A DNA stretch of 64,000 bases from DATJPR01 sp963843525 (GTDB lineage Bacteria > Bacteroidota > Ignavibacteria > UBA10030 > UBA6906). Positions 52,001-60,111 of this stretch are shown one piece after another (position 1 is the first letter of the stretch; each line of letters opens with the position of its first letter). The stretch is taken from NCBI GenBank assembly GCA_963843525.1, contig CAWJKM010000007.1, positions 1,054,001 through 1,118,000 of the forward strand, in the 5' to 3' direction. Position numbers and translations under genes: made by a program. Under the pieces are notes generated by a model. The model had not been told where the DNA came from. It ran no database searches and was given only the letters and a program-made list of their open reading frames with translations.

Positions 52001-54409
52001 CTACACATGGACCTTCAGGTTTAAGATGACGTTCCGTGGCTCTTCCCAGCTCGCACCGCTGAAATAGGCTCCTTTGATCAGATGGTGATGATCAAAGAGG
52101 TTCGTGATGTACAGCGACGGTTCAAAGCTTGCACCTCCCGCAAAATCGAACGAGTATCCAATCGACGCATTGAGGATGGTCGAAGGGGCGGTATGCTGTG
52201 CCGTGTTGAAGTCGAAGAGGCCGGTCGCGTAGGACAGCCCGTTCGGATTCCCATCGGACAGGCCCGAACCATAGATGGCGGTGAGTGAAGCATACCAGCT
52301 TCGAGGCTGATAATTCAAACCGACAACAACGGAGAGCCGCTGGTCGTGATCGAGGTCGGTCGCGGTGCCATCATCGGCGATATTCAGGAATCCTCCGGTG
52401 ATCGGGCCGGATCCGTATGCATGGATGACCGACGCATTCACATACCCGGTGAGTGGAATGTCCGGTTCGTCGTATGTCAAGCCGGCCTCTACACCTGACG
52501 TTCGCACGGCGGCAATGTTGATCGGCGTTTTGATCGCTGTGTTCCCCACCGTTTCGTCGTCGAGCCCCGGGCTCGCCCTCCGATAATACCCTGCGAGCTT
52601 CATGCGCACCCCCAAAGGAAACGTGTGCGTGTAAACCCCTTCATACAGATCCTCTCGATCTGCCAGCGTGGGCGTCAAAGAATTTGAAACGTTGAGGGAG
52701 ATCGACCGGAGCCCTTCGATGTTTGTCGGCATGAAGAGCCTGCCGTAGTAGAGGTAGGCGGTGTTGTCTTCGTCGATCAGGAAGTTCCACCGTATCCTCG
52801 GACTCACCTGGCTCTCCAATGGAGTATTGGGAGCGATGTGCTGGTCGTAGCGGACCCCCAGGTCAAAGGATGTCCACTCAGCCGGGTGCCACTCCGTTTG
52901 TCCGAACACGCCGAAATCCGACCCTGTGAATATGGTGGTCAACGAAGGACCGGCCAATTGCGCCGCGTCGCGCGAGCCAAAGGCCTCCTTGCCTGACGTA
53001 GTGCTGGCGTTCACCCCCACCTTCAGCAGGAACTGATGGCTGATCCGTTTTTCGAATGTAGCCCGCATCCCGACAGTTGTGAACGTCCGGTCTTCATTCA
53101 GAACATAGCTGTGTGCGGTGTCCCCGGCGAATTGGAAATTGGGAGGATCCGTCGCACCCGGCGTATACCCGAGTTCGCCTTCCCTGACGTACCCACCGAC
53201 AAAGAGATTCGATTCCTTGTTGACATCCGCATTGAACGTATGAAAATACGAGAGGTTCTGGAAGGAGTTCGTCGTTTGCTGCCTGTCCGAGGCGATTCCC
53301 TCCGCCGAATCGAAAGGCACCTGCGTCTGCGTCCTTCCGTAGTTGAGATTTGCCGTGAGATAGTCCTTGTCCCCGAGAATATAATCGAACTTTCCGTACA
53401 GGAAATAATCGAAGCCGTGGTCATGAAAGATCCGGGATACCGGGGGATCAATCCGGCGGTCCGTCTCCTGCCGGGACCCGGAGAAGAAATATCCGAGACT
53501 CCCGAGGTGATCGCTGAACGAGAGGGCCTGGCCGTTCGAATTCAGTGCGCGGAGCGGACCGACGCGCGGTCCCAGCGTATCACCGGGAATCGCAGTATTT
53601 GTTCCCGGGGAGAATGGCTGTGTCCCGTTGAACGTGAGGTAGCTCCCGCCGTAGGTCGAAGCATCAAGATGGAATGACCCTGTCGGAACGCGATTGTTCA
53701 GATCTATGATCGCAGCCATCTGGCCGCCGTATTCTGCCGGGAAACCCCCGGTCATGAATGTGGCGCGGTTGATGACCTTCGGATCCACGACTTCATTGAG
53801 CCCGCCGAACACGCCGAGCGGGACGGGGACCCCATCGATGTAGTACGTGTATTCTCCATGCATACCGCGGATATGGACCTCCCCGGTCGGCGCTCGTACA
53901 GCGCCGAGCATGTTCTCTTGAATGAGATTCGTCATGCGTGCCGTCGGCGGCGCATGATACGATTGTAACTCGAAGACCTGATTCCCTGTCATCCGGTCGA
54001 TGTGCGAGGCGGCGGCGAGTCGTTCCCCCACCACTTCGACCTCGCCCTCGACCGGCCCCTGCGCATTGAGGTTCAGGGTGAAAGCGGAGTGGTGGTCATC
54101 GATCAGGATCTGTCGTGATGTGGTTTTGTACCCCACAAACCAGGCGGTGATTTCATATGAGCCCGCCTCTATTTCACGAAAGCGCACGACCCCCAGCGGA
54201 TTCGTCGCGTCTTCCGCCACGATCTTCCCCGAACGCCGCAACATCACGTTGGCCAGTTCGATCGGAACATCGCCCTTCGGGTCGATAACGCTGACTTTGA
54301 CCTGGAGGCCGGGAGCCTTCTCACCGGCTTTCAGCGCACCGGCAGCGGAAGCGTCGTTCACTCCTAATGTTATAAGAATAGCGCAGCCGAGCATCTTCAG
54401 TATTTGCAT
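52001..54409 (-). CDS. TonB-dependent outer-membrane receptor with N-terminal carboxypeptidase-like domain
   Basis: The 802-residue protein has a signal peptide, a beta domain (about 35-115: VSVIDPKGDVPIELANVML), a plug domain (about 130-230: GEVHIRGMHGEYTYYIDGVPVP) and a beta barrel ending SWEEPRNVILNLKVHV. It takes up a ligand through the outer membrane using TonB. The substrate is not stated by sequence. The small CxxC protein upstream suggests a metal such as copper. No SusD partner is present. Confidence 0.9.
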   Translation of the reverse strand: MQILKMLGCAILITLGVNDASAAGALKAGEKAPGLQVKVSVIDPKGDVPIELANVMLRRSGKIVAEDATNPLGVVRFREIEAGSYEITAWFVGYKTTSRQILIDDHHSAFTLNLNAQGPVEGEVEVVGERLAAASHIDRMTGNQVFELQSYHAPPTARMTNLIQENMLGAVRAPTGEVHIRGMHGEYTYYIDGVPVPLGVFGGLNEVVDPKVINRATFMTGGFPAEYGGQMAAIIDLNNRVPTGSFHLDASTYGGSYLTFNGTQPFSPGTNTAIPGDTLGPRVGPLRALNSNGQALSFSDHLGSLGYFFSGSRQETDRRIDPPVSRIFHDHGFDYFLYGKFDYILGDKDYLTANLNYGRTQTQVPFDSAEGIASDRQQTTNSFQNLSYFHTFNADVNKESNLFVGGYVREGELGYTPGATDPPNFQFAGDTAHSYVLNEDRTFTTVGMRATFEKRISHQFLLKVGVNASTTSGKEAFGSRDAAQLAGPSLTTIFTGSDFGVFGQTEWHPAEWTSFDLGVRYDQHIAPNTPLESQVSPRIRWNFLIDEDNTAYLYYGRLFMPTNIEGLRSISLNVSNSLTPTLADREDLYEGVYTHTFPLGVRMKLAGYYRRASPGLDDETVGNTAIKTPINIAAVRTSGVEAGLTYDEPDIPLTGYVNASVIHAYGSGPITGGFLNIADDGTATDLDHDQRLSVVVGLNYQPRSWYASLTAIYGSGLSDGNPNGLSYATGLFDFNTAQHTAPSTILNASIGYSFDFAGGASFEPSLYITNLFDHHHLIKGAYFSGASWEEPRNVILNLKVHV

Positions 54410-54531
54410 CGTGCAATCCTTCAGTCAAGGGTGTCTCACAAATATGGCTCCCCCGTGCAGAGGATACGGCCCACCCTAGACCTCCAGGCGAGTTCTATTC
54501 CTCAGCGTACCGGGGAATTCGATGGAAAAGG

Positions 54532-54873
54532 TTACGAGACGTGGAGGCCCGACGGAGGGGCACGGGCGGAAGAGACCCGGCTGGTAATGCGAGGGGGAAA
54601 GGTAATCTGGAAAGAAACGCCGTGGTATTCGAACGCCGCCGAGATGACCCAGGGCGTTTCCTGCTGGAAATGACCTGATGCCAGCAGACAGGCGAGGCAG
54701 ACGCCGTCATGCTGCGTCAGACCTGGAGTAGCGTTTCCGGGGAGGTGTACTTCCTGGGGGCCAGCACCCGACCCCACGAATTCATCAGTATGGAAGAATT
54801 CGATGGAAGGGGCAACCGCAACATAAAGCGCGAGAACGAATCCCGCGACGATTCTCCAGCCGGAACGATTCAT
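54532..54873 (-). CDS. Small exported protein with CxxC motif, DUF2946-like
   Basis: The 113-residue protein has an N-terminal membrane or signal segment (IVAGFVLALYVAVAPSIEFF) with a following HTD, then HDGVCLACLLASGH (CxxC) and a C-terminal SARAPPSG. The layout, including the final RxPP-like end, recalls DUF2946 proteins that accompany copper-related outer-membrane receptors. That likeness is from memory and weak. It lies 122 bases upstream of the TonB receptor on the same strand. Confidence 0.6.
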   Translation of the reverse strand: MNRSGWRIVAGFVLALYVAVAPSIEFFHTDEFVGSGAGPQEVHLPGNATPGLTQHDGVCLACLLASGHFQQETPWVISAAFEYHGVSFQITFPPRITSRVSSARAPPSGLHVS

Positions 54874-54939
54874 TGCTTCAACAGGTAAAAGGAAAATTCA
54901 CGGCAGAAAGTTCCAGCAAAGCATCGAATCGAAGCCCTG

Positions 54940-56907
54940 TTATCGCGACGCGGGCCAGGTGTTGTTGGACTGGTCGATGTCGGGGAGCCGCTCATCCGGA
55001 TCGAGGACCACAGAAATGATCCGACGTGTCGAAGGAAAAAGTAAAGTGTGCTCGCCCGACGTCTCCCAGATTTCAACAGGGAGATGAACCGTCCCCACGT
55101 GTCCATTCGACTCTTTCACTCGCATTGTTACCGGCATGACCATTTGGTCGTTGTTCGCAATGGTTATCAACGACCCCTTCAACGTATCGTCATCGGGGTA
55201 CCGAACTTCTTTCACGCTCTGATCCAACTTCCAGTTTTCGACGAACCACCCCTTCCAAAACCAGTTAAGATTCTCTCCTGCTCCATTGTTCATGGCACGG
55301 AAGAAATCAAAGGGGGTGGGATGTTTGTATGCCCATTGACGAATGTAGTTTCTCCATGCATAGTCGAACCGGTCTTTGCCTACTATGTCTTCCCGGAGCA
55401 GGACGAGACCAAGGGCCGCCTTGTAGTACTCCAGGGGATGGACATACTTGCCGGGGATCGCATCGGCATAGGAGATGACCGGCTGGGATTCCCGGCTCGT
55501 GAGATAAGGGACAATTTCGCGTGCGGGGTTTCCCCCTTTCGGGGCGTACTCATTGTCGCGTTTTGGGGCAAACTCCCCCCTGTTGAATTCCTCCGCGGCA
55601 TAAATGTCGATAAATGTATTGAACCCTTCATCCATCCACGCATGAACCCGCTCGTCCGATCCCACAATCATCGGGAACCATTCATGGCCGAACTCATGGT
55701 TCGCAACAATCCACATCCCCTTTCGGGACGCTTTCCAGCTCCCGAAGATCACCCCGGGGTACTCCATACCCCCTACCGGTCCCCCCACTGCCGTCGCTTC
55801 GGGATAGGGATAGGGATACCAATCCCGGGAGAAAATCTCGACGCTTTGCCTCACGTATTGCGCACACCTCTTCCAGGTCGAATCTTTTGCGCTCTCTTCG
55901 GGGTACACGGCCATGGCGAGCGCACGTTTTCCTTCCGGCAGATTGATTCGCGCCGCATCCCAGAGGAACGCCTTCGAAGAAGCCCAGACGACGTCGCGAG
56001 AGTTCTTCATCCGGAAATGCCACGTCCGCATCGTCTTGTTGACATTCTCCGCCTGAGCATGGAGCACATTGCCCAGGTCGCGGATGGACACAGTCGAATC
56101 GCTTGAACGTGCCTTCGCCAGCCTTTCGATTTCTTTCTTTGTAAGAACGCTGGCGGGGTTCACCAGACTGCCGGACCCAACGACGATCTGGTCGGCAGGA
56201 ACGGTGACGCGATAGTCGAAATCTCCGTATTCCAGGTAGAACTCCCCGGGTCCCAGAAACGGGAGGACATTCCAGCCTGCGATGTCGTCGTACACTTCCA
56301 TACGGGGGTACCACTGCGCTATGTCATAGATTGTCCCGTTTTTCGTGGTCAACATACCCGACCGTCCCAAACCCTGCGGAGCAACGGGGAAAGAATATTT
56401 GATGATGAGAATCAATTTGTCGCCTCCCGGTCTCAAGGGAACGGGCAATCGAATCTGCATCCGCGTGTCGTTGACAATGTAGTCACCCTTGGACCTGCCG
56501 CCCTTCTGTTCGATCTCGACACTGCCAATGGTGAATCCACCTGCGAACTGCGGGGGTGAAAGGGAGAGTTTCGAGCTCCGCGAATTCGCGCTGAATTGAT
56601 TTTGATCCAACGCAAGCCAGAGGTAAGGAAGGGCATCCGGACTGTTGTTCGTATACGTGATGCGCACAGTGGCCGAGATAACGTTGAGGGAATCGTCAAG
56701 GATGGCTTCCAGAGAATAGTCTGCTCGGTTCTGCCAGTAGTCCGGACCAGGCGTTCCGTCGCTGCCCCTGCACCCGCTCTTCGATCCGGCATCGAACATT
56801 GGATCGAATGCTTTGTGGGGATCATATCCGGTCTGAGCATGCACAACCATGCCGAGAATGCATATCGCACACATTTCGATAACGAGGACTCTTATCTGCC
56901 GATTCAT
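54940..56907 (-). CDS. Exported M1-family metallopeptidase
   Basis: The 655-residue protein has a signal peptide (ICILGMVVHAQ) and a gluzincin catalytic domain with NHEFGHEWFPMIVGSDE and WMDEGFNTF (HExxH-18-E). The usual GAMEN motif is GGMEYP. A beta-rich C-terminal domain follows. It probably trims peptides outside the cytoplasm. ATG 56907 begins the signal peptide; the longer frame upstream overlaps the next gene and is out of character. Confidence 0.9.
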   Translation of the reverse strand: MNRQIRVLVIEMCAICILGMVVHAQTGYDPHKAFDPMFDAGSKSGCRGSDGTPGPDYWQNRADYSLEAILDDSLNVISATVRITYTNNSPDALPYLWLALDQNQFSANSRSSKLSLSPPQFAGGFTIGSVEIEQKGGRSKGDYIVNDTRMQIRLPVPLRPGGDKLILIIKYSFPVAPQGLGRSGMLTTKNGTIYDIAQWYPRMEVYDDIAGWNVLPFLGPGEFYLEYGDFDYRVTVPADQIVVGSGSLVNPASVLTKKEIERLAKARSSDSTVSIRDLGNVLHAQAENVNKTMRTWHFRMKNSRDVVWASSKAFLWDAARINLPEGKRALAMAVYPEESAKDSTWKRCAQYVRQSVEIFSRDWYPYPYPEATAVGGPVGGMEYPGVIFGSWKASRKGMWIVANHEFGHEWFPMIVGSDERVHAWMDEGFNTFIDIYAAEEFNRGEFAPKRDNEYAPKGGNPAREIVPYLTSRESQPVISYADAIPGKYVHPLEYYKAALGLVLLREDIVGKDRFDYAWRNYIRQWAYKHPTPFDFFRAMNNGAGENLNWFWKGWFVENWKLDQSVKEVRYPDDDTLKGSLITIANNDQMVMPVTMRVKESNGHVGTVHLPVEIWETSGEHTLLFPSTRRIISVVLDPDERLPDIDQSNNTWPASR

Positions 56908-56953
56908 AGGATCTTCACGGGTAATGTGCTGGGAAAGAGTTGATTTCTGCCGA

Positions 56954-57328
56954 CTAACCCTCGCGATGTTGTTTTTCCACCATTTCTTCGAGAACCATGA
57001 GCCCATCGATGAGCTTTCGGTCGGTGATCTCGACGAATGTCTCCGATGGCGTGACTCCGTAGATATGGACCCACGTACCCGTCGGGAGCTGACGGGCCCC
57101 GGACTCCGCATCGCGAGGAGCGTTCCCGGAGAGGACGTTGGTCAGGAGACGCTTGACATGTTTCTCCTCCTGAAGAGGCCGTGTAAAAGTGTATTCCGTT
57201 TCCTTGAAATCGTACTTGACCACTTTGAACAAGACAGTATCAGCCGCACTGTCCGTCGTTACAAAGAAGGCCTTGTTCCCGCCTCCTTCTCTCTTGAAAA
57301 AGATTTTCGCGAATGGAGATTCAGTCAT
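56954..57328 (-). CDS. Hypothetical protein (124 aa)
   Basis: I do not recognise this soluble protein (start MTESPFAKIFFKREGG, end VLEEMVEKQHREG). It is charged, without membrane segments or cysteines. AGGTGA lies about five bases before the ATG. It precedes the M1 peptidase gene by 46 bases on the same strand. Confidence 0.7.
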   Translation of the reverse strand: MTESPFAKIFFKREGGGNKAFFVTTDSAADTVLFKVVKYDFKETEYTFTRPLQEEKHVKRLLTNVLSGNAPRDAESGARQLPTGTWVHIYGVTPSETFVEITDRKLIDGLMVLEEMVEKQHREG

Positions 57329-57704
57329 GGATTCACCTGGGATCGATCCGTGAAAAGCCGGAGATGTTCATTTCAACGGACAATATAAGTGAAAAAAATG
57401 TCTTCAACCTGTTGGCGGGTCGACACGGGAAGGAATCTCAGTAGGCATGCTCCGCCGCTTAGAATGGGGCATGCTCACATTTCGAAGGAGCCTCTTTTTG
57501 AGAGGATAAATGGGGGGAGAGTGTGGCCCGGGTATGCGTAAAGAGCGAGAGGATCCCACTCCTGGAGAAGGCCTTTGGATCTGTGATGCATCAAGGAGTT
57601 TCAGGGCCAAAACCTTCGTCTGAACCGCTTCCGAAGAAGCAGTTCAGACGTCCAGCCGAGACCCGTGACAGAGAGGAAACTTCCGGAGATTTCCGGGGGC
57701 AGCC
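57329..57704. other. Intergenic region downstream of ric
   Basis: No gene is supported in these 376 bases. It holds the strong hairpin at 57617-57650 and, near 57380, an AT-rich stretch with TATATT on the minus strand, possibly a promoter for the 124-residue protein, but with poor spacing to any -35 box. Confidence 0.6.
57617..57650 (-). terminator. Long hairpin downstream of ric
   Basis: CGTCTGAAC (57617-57625) pairs with GTTCAGACG (57642-57650), and after one C-A mismatch GCTTC pairs with GAAGC around a CGAA loop. On the minus strand AAGGTTTT follows. It lies 55 bases after the ric stop and is probably its terminator. Confidence 0.65.
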
Positions 57705-58436
57705 TCAGGCCGACTGCAGGAGGCGAGCTTCAAGTTCCAACGCCTTGGGAAAGAGAATGTTGTTCTCCAGGTGCACATGCTGATGCAGATCTCGTTCAAA
57801 GGCTTCAAGTTCCTGATAGGAGACTCGATACGTTGTGCAAGCATCTTCCGGCGGCACGTAGTTGCCGCTGGCGCTTCGAATTTCATAGAGCCCGTCTCCG
57901 GCCGCATCATGCTCGGATTCCATCATGCGGATCGGGTTCGCGAGCGTTCCGAAGGCGGGCGCGACATAATGCGATTTTCCCTGCCGGGCCAGCTCGGCCT
58001 GCTTAATGGTCGGAAACAGGATTCTCTCCTCTTTCATCATGTGATTTGTCAGTTCCCCTGCAATCAGTTGGAAGCGTCCTGCGATGCCAACGACTTCGGG
58101 GTGTCTCGCACCGTGCACTTCTGCAACCTTTTGCGTGTGTTTGGTGATAATGGGGATCATCCGGCGGACAAACGCATGGTGTCGGCTGACGATGTGATCG
58201 ATCAGTTGATCCAGTCCCCACGATTCGTAAGGTACTCCCGCCAAACCTTCTGTCGAAACGACTGAAGCGATTTCGTCCGCAACGGTCTCTACTGCGACCC
58301 CGCGAGTCTCACAGGCCTGCGAAAGAGCGACATTCCCGTGACAGCAGAAATCGATTGAATATTTCTCGAAAACCGCTGCGGTCCTGAAATCCTCGGTGAC
58401 GAATGATTTCACTGTGCGTGTATTTGTGTCTGTCAT
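57705..58436 (-). CDS. ric: Iron-sulfur cluster repair di-iron protein (RIC/ScdA/YtfE)
   Basis: RIC proteins repair Fe-S clusters damaged by NO or oxidants. The 243-residue protein has the ScdA N-terminal domain with IDFCCHGN, then a hemerythrin-like domain with HHAFV, NHMMKEERILFP, SEHDAAGDG and HVHLENNILFP. GAGGAGGT gives a strong ribosome-binding site. It lies 59 bases downstream of a Crp/Fnr regulator that may control it. Confidence 0.94.
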   Translation of the reverse strand: MTDTNTRTVKSFVTEDFRTAAVFEKYSIDFCCHGNVALSQACETRGVAVETVADEIASVVSTEGLAGVPYESWGLDQLIDHIVSRHHAFVRRMIPIITKHTQKVAEVHGARHPEVVGIAGRFQLIAGELTNHMMKEERILFPTIKQAELARQGKSHYVAPAFGTLANPIRMMESEHDAAGDGLYEIRSASGNYVPPEDACTTYRVSYQELEAFERDLHQHVHLENNILFPKALELEARLLQSA

Positions 58437-58454
58437 GACAACCTCCTCTGTATT

Positions 58455-58482
58455 TCAGATATTATAGTCTGATATATGGTCA
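58455..58482 (-). promoter_or_regulatory. Promoter/operator region of ric
   Basis: TCAGA (58455-58459) and TCTGA (58468-58472) form an inverted repeat with an 8-base spacer. TATAAT lies inside it on the minus strand (58466-58461). Next to it TTGAC and ATCAG form a near-palindrome with a 5-base spacer, similar to but not matching an FNR site. Regulation by the neighbouring Crp/Fnr protein is plausible. Confidence 0.5.
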
Positions 58483-58495
58483 AAAAAAACCTTTC

Positions 58496-59116
58496 TCATC
58501 GCATCACAATTTTCCCCGCCGCATCAATGCTGACAAGGTCTTTCTGCTCCATGGCTTTTACCGTTCGAATCACTGTTTCAACACGCAGTCCGGAAAGATC
58601 TGCGAGTTGTTGGCGGCTGAACGGCACGTGAAAAGGTTCATCTTTCCTTCCCTCCTGTTCGCGGAAATAAGAGAGGAGGGTCAGAATGCGGTGTTCTGCC
58701 TCTTCCACTGCCAGTTCCGAAAGCATCATCGACTTATATTCCAGCCTGCCGGAGAGGGATTCAGTTATTGCAAGATGGACGTTAAAGTCTTCCTTGAGCA
58801 GACGAAGAAAATCTCTCCGGCCAATTTTCCAGATTTCACAGTCAGTCATTGCCACTGCCGAAGCGGGATAGGATGTGCGCGTAAAGAACGGCGGCTCCCC
58901 AAAACTCTGGCCTACTTCGAAATATCCCTGCACGAATTCCTTTCCTTGTTCATTGACTGTCGACATCCTTACCCGTCCGATCTTCACCATCATGAATGCC
59001 GAAGCCGATTCCCCCTGGCGGAAAATAATCTCCCCCTTCGACAACTTGGCGATCTTCGCGTTGAACTTCCGGAGGAGCGCTTCCGGGATATGCGCGTGTT
59101 CTTTGTCCTGACTCAT
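58496..59116 (-). CDS. Crp/Fnr-family transcriptional regulator
   Basis: The 206-residue protein has a cyclic-nucleotide-binding-type domain (KGEIIFRQGESASAFMMV, FGEPPFFTRTSYPASAVA) and a C-terminal winged helix (FSRQQLADLSGLRVETVIRT). No Fnr-type N-terminal Cys cluster is present, so it is not a classical 4Fe-4S O2 sensor. Adjacent to ric, it may sense NO or redox state; this is inferred. Confidence 0.9.
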   Translation of the reverse strand: MSQDKEHAHIPEALLRKFNAKIAKLSKGEIIFRQGESASAFMMVKIGRVRMSTVNEQGKEFVQGYFEVGQSFGEPPFFTRTSYPASAVAMTDCEIWKIGRRDFLRLLKEDFNVHLAITESLSGRLEYKSMMLSELAVEEAEHRILTLLSYFREQEGRKDEPFHVPFSRQQLADLSGLRVETVIRTVKAMEQKDLVSIDAAGKIVMR

Positions 59117-59238
59117 GGTACGCCGATCTGCCGGAAGATGCTTATGACCTGCATCATACGGCCAGGGAGCCTTCCGACGACTTCAATTCTGGCCTGGGGG
59201 GCGAGTGAAGCGCATTGACCGTTGATGATCCCGCCATG

Positions 59239-59433
59239 TCATGAGGACGATCGTGCAACGCGCGCAGAGCGCACGATCCCGAGGGCGAGACCGGCCAGCG
59301 CACCGCTCACAAAAATCAGCAGGAATTGAACTGCCCGGATGTTTTCAAAACCGACGGTGCGTGTGACAAAAAACAGGGCTATACAACACATTATGACAAG
59401 TGGTGCGACGGGTCGCAACGGATGTTTCTCCAT
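59239..59433 (-). CDS. Small membrane protein (64 aa)
   Basis: I do not recognise this protein. It starts MEKHPLRPVAPLVIM and has two hydrophobic segments with a basic tail. GGAG five bases before ATG 59433 supports this start over the longer frame to 59478. It is 122 bases from the Crp/Fnr gene on the same strand. Confidence 0.55.
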   Translation of the reverse strand: MEKHPLRPVAPLVIMCCIALFFVTRTVGFENIRAVQFLLIFVSGALAGLALGIVRSARVARSSS

Positions 59434-59810
59434 GGAGGCTCCATTAAGAGTGAAAAGAATGGACAAAGTGAGGAACAATCCCCGGTTTTAATAACCCCCA
59501 TCGGGGCTCTTACGGTTCCGACCCTGGCGAAATATCCCCCGCTTTTTTTGCCGCAACTGGCGGGGGGATAGGCCGCTTCCCTGGACTGGTCAAACCGTTT
59601 GGCTTGTCCGGAAAGGCTCTTGTCTTCCTATGTTCGGATACTTTCCAACCTGCCGGGACGGACTCCGCGGTTCTTCATCTCTCCGTCCATGGGTCAGGGG
59701 AGTACACTGAAGAGATGTCAAAAGTGGTGGGAGACGTCTGGCACCATTTCCTGTTTGAGACGTTCAAGCCGTATGGAGAATCGGGCGCATACCTAACCAA
59801 AGGCGTGGAA

Positions 59811-59837
59811 GTCCGATAATTATTAGAATTATCGGAC
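59811..59837 (+). repeat. Perfect 11-bp inverted repeat
   Basis: GTCCGATAATT (59811-59821) and AATTATCGGAC (59827-59837) flank a 5-base loop. There is no T run after it. It could be a protein-binding site or a weak terminator for the frame ending at 59819. Confidence 0.6.
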
Positions 59838-59948
59838 CAGAGATCGACCTATCGCTTATCGGCACCGGGCTTCACCGATGAATGAGATTCCACATTCTTC
59901 GCCTTCGTACGCGCCTGTTCAGCTTCACGTTCCATACATACACGCGCG

Positions 59949-59977
59949 CGTTGACATTGCTTCGGTCTCAGGGTATC
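59949..59977 (+). promoter_or_regulatory. Predicted promoter of the FAD oxidoreductase gene
   Basis: TTGACA (59949-59954), a 17-base spacer and TATCTT (59972-59977) form one of the best promoter matches in the window. The leader to ATG 60112 would be about 130 bases. Confidence 0.6.
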
Positions 59978-60111
59978 TTATCACGATGTCCCTTCGTTGA
60001 GCGGGGCTTGAGGGATCGCACTCACGTCGACGAAGTTGCGATTGGACCGCCTGCCGACGCCCCGCCACCCGGAACATTTCTCCCCCACCCCCGTGCACCA
60101 GGAGGACTAAC

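Larger units (their letters stand above)
59434..60111. other. Intergenic region with hairpins and a possible small frame
   Basis: This 678-base stretch has no well-supported gene. A TTG-started frame at 59604-59819 (+) reads like a real protein end (VVGDVWHHFLFETFKPYGES) but has no ribosome-binding site. A hairpin-like pair TATCCCCCGC and GCGGGGGGATA lies at 59533-59570, a perfect 11-bp inverted repeat at 59811-59837, and the FAD oxidoreductase promoter at 59949-59977. Confidence 0.5.

Noticed and set aside
55048..56106. Long + strand open frame of 352 codons
   Set aside because: It is the reverse of the M1 peptidase gene, which carries HExxH and family features. The frame arises from GC-rich third positions.
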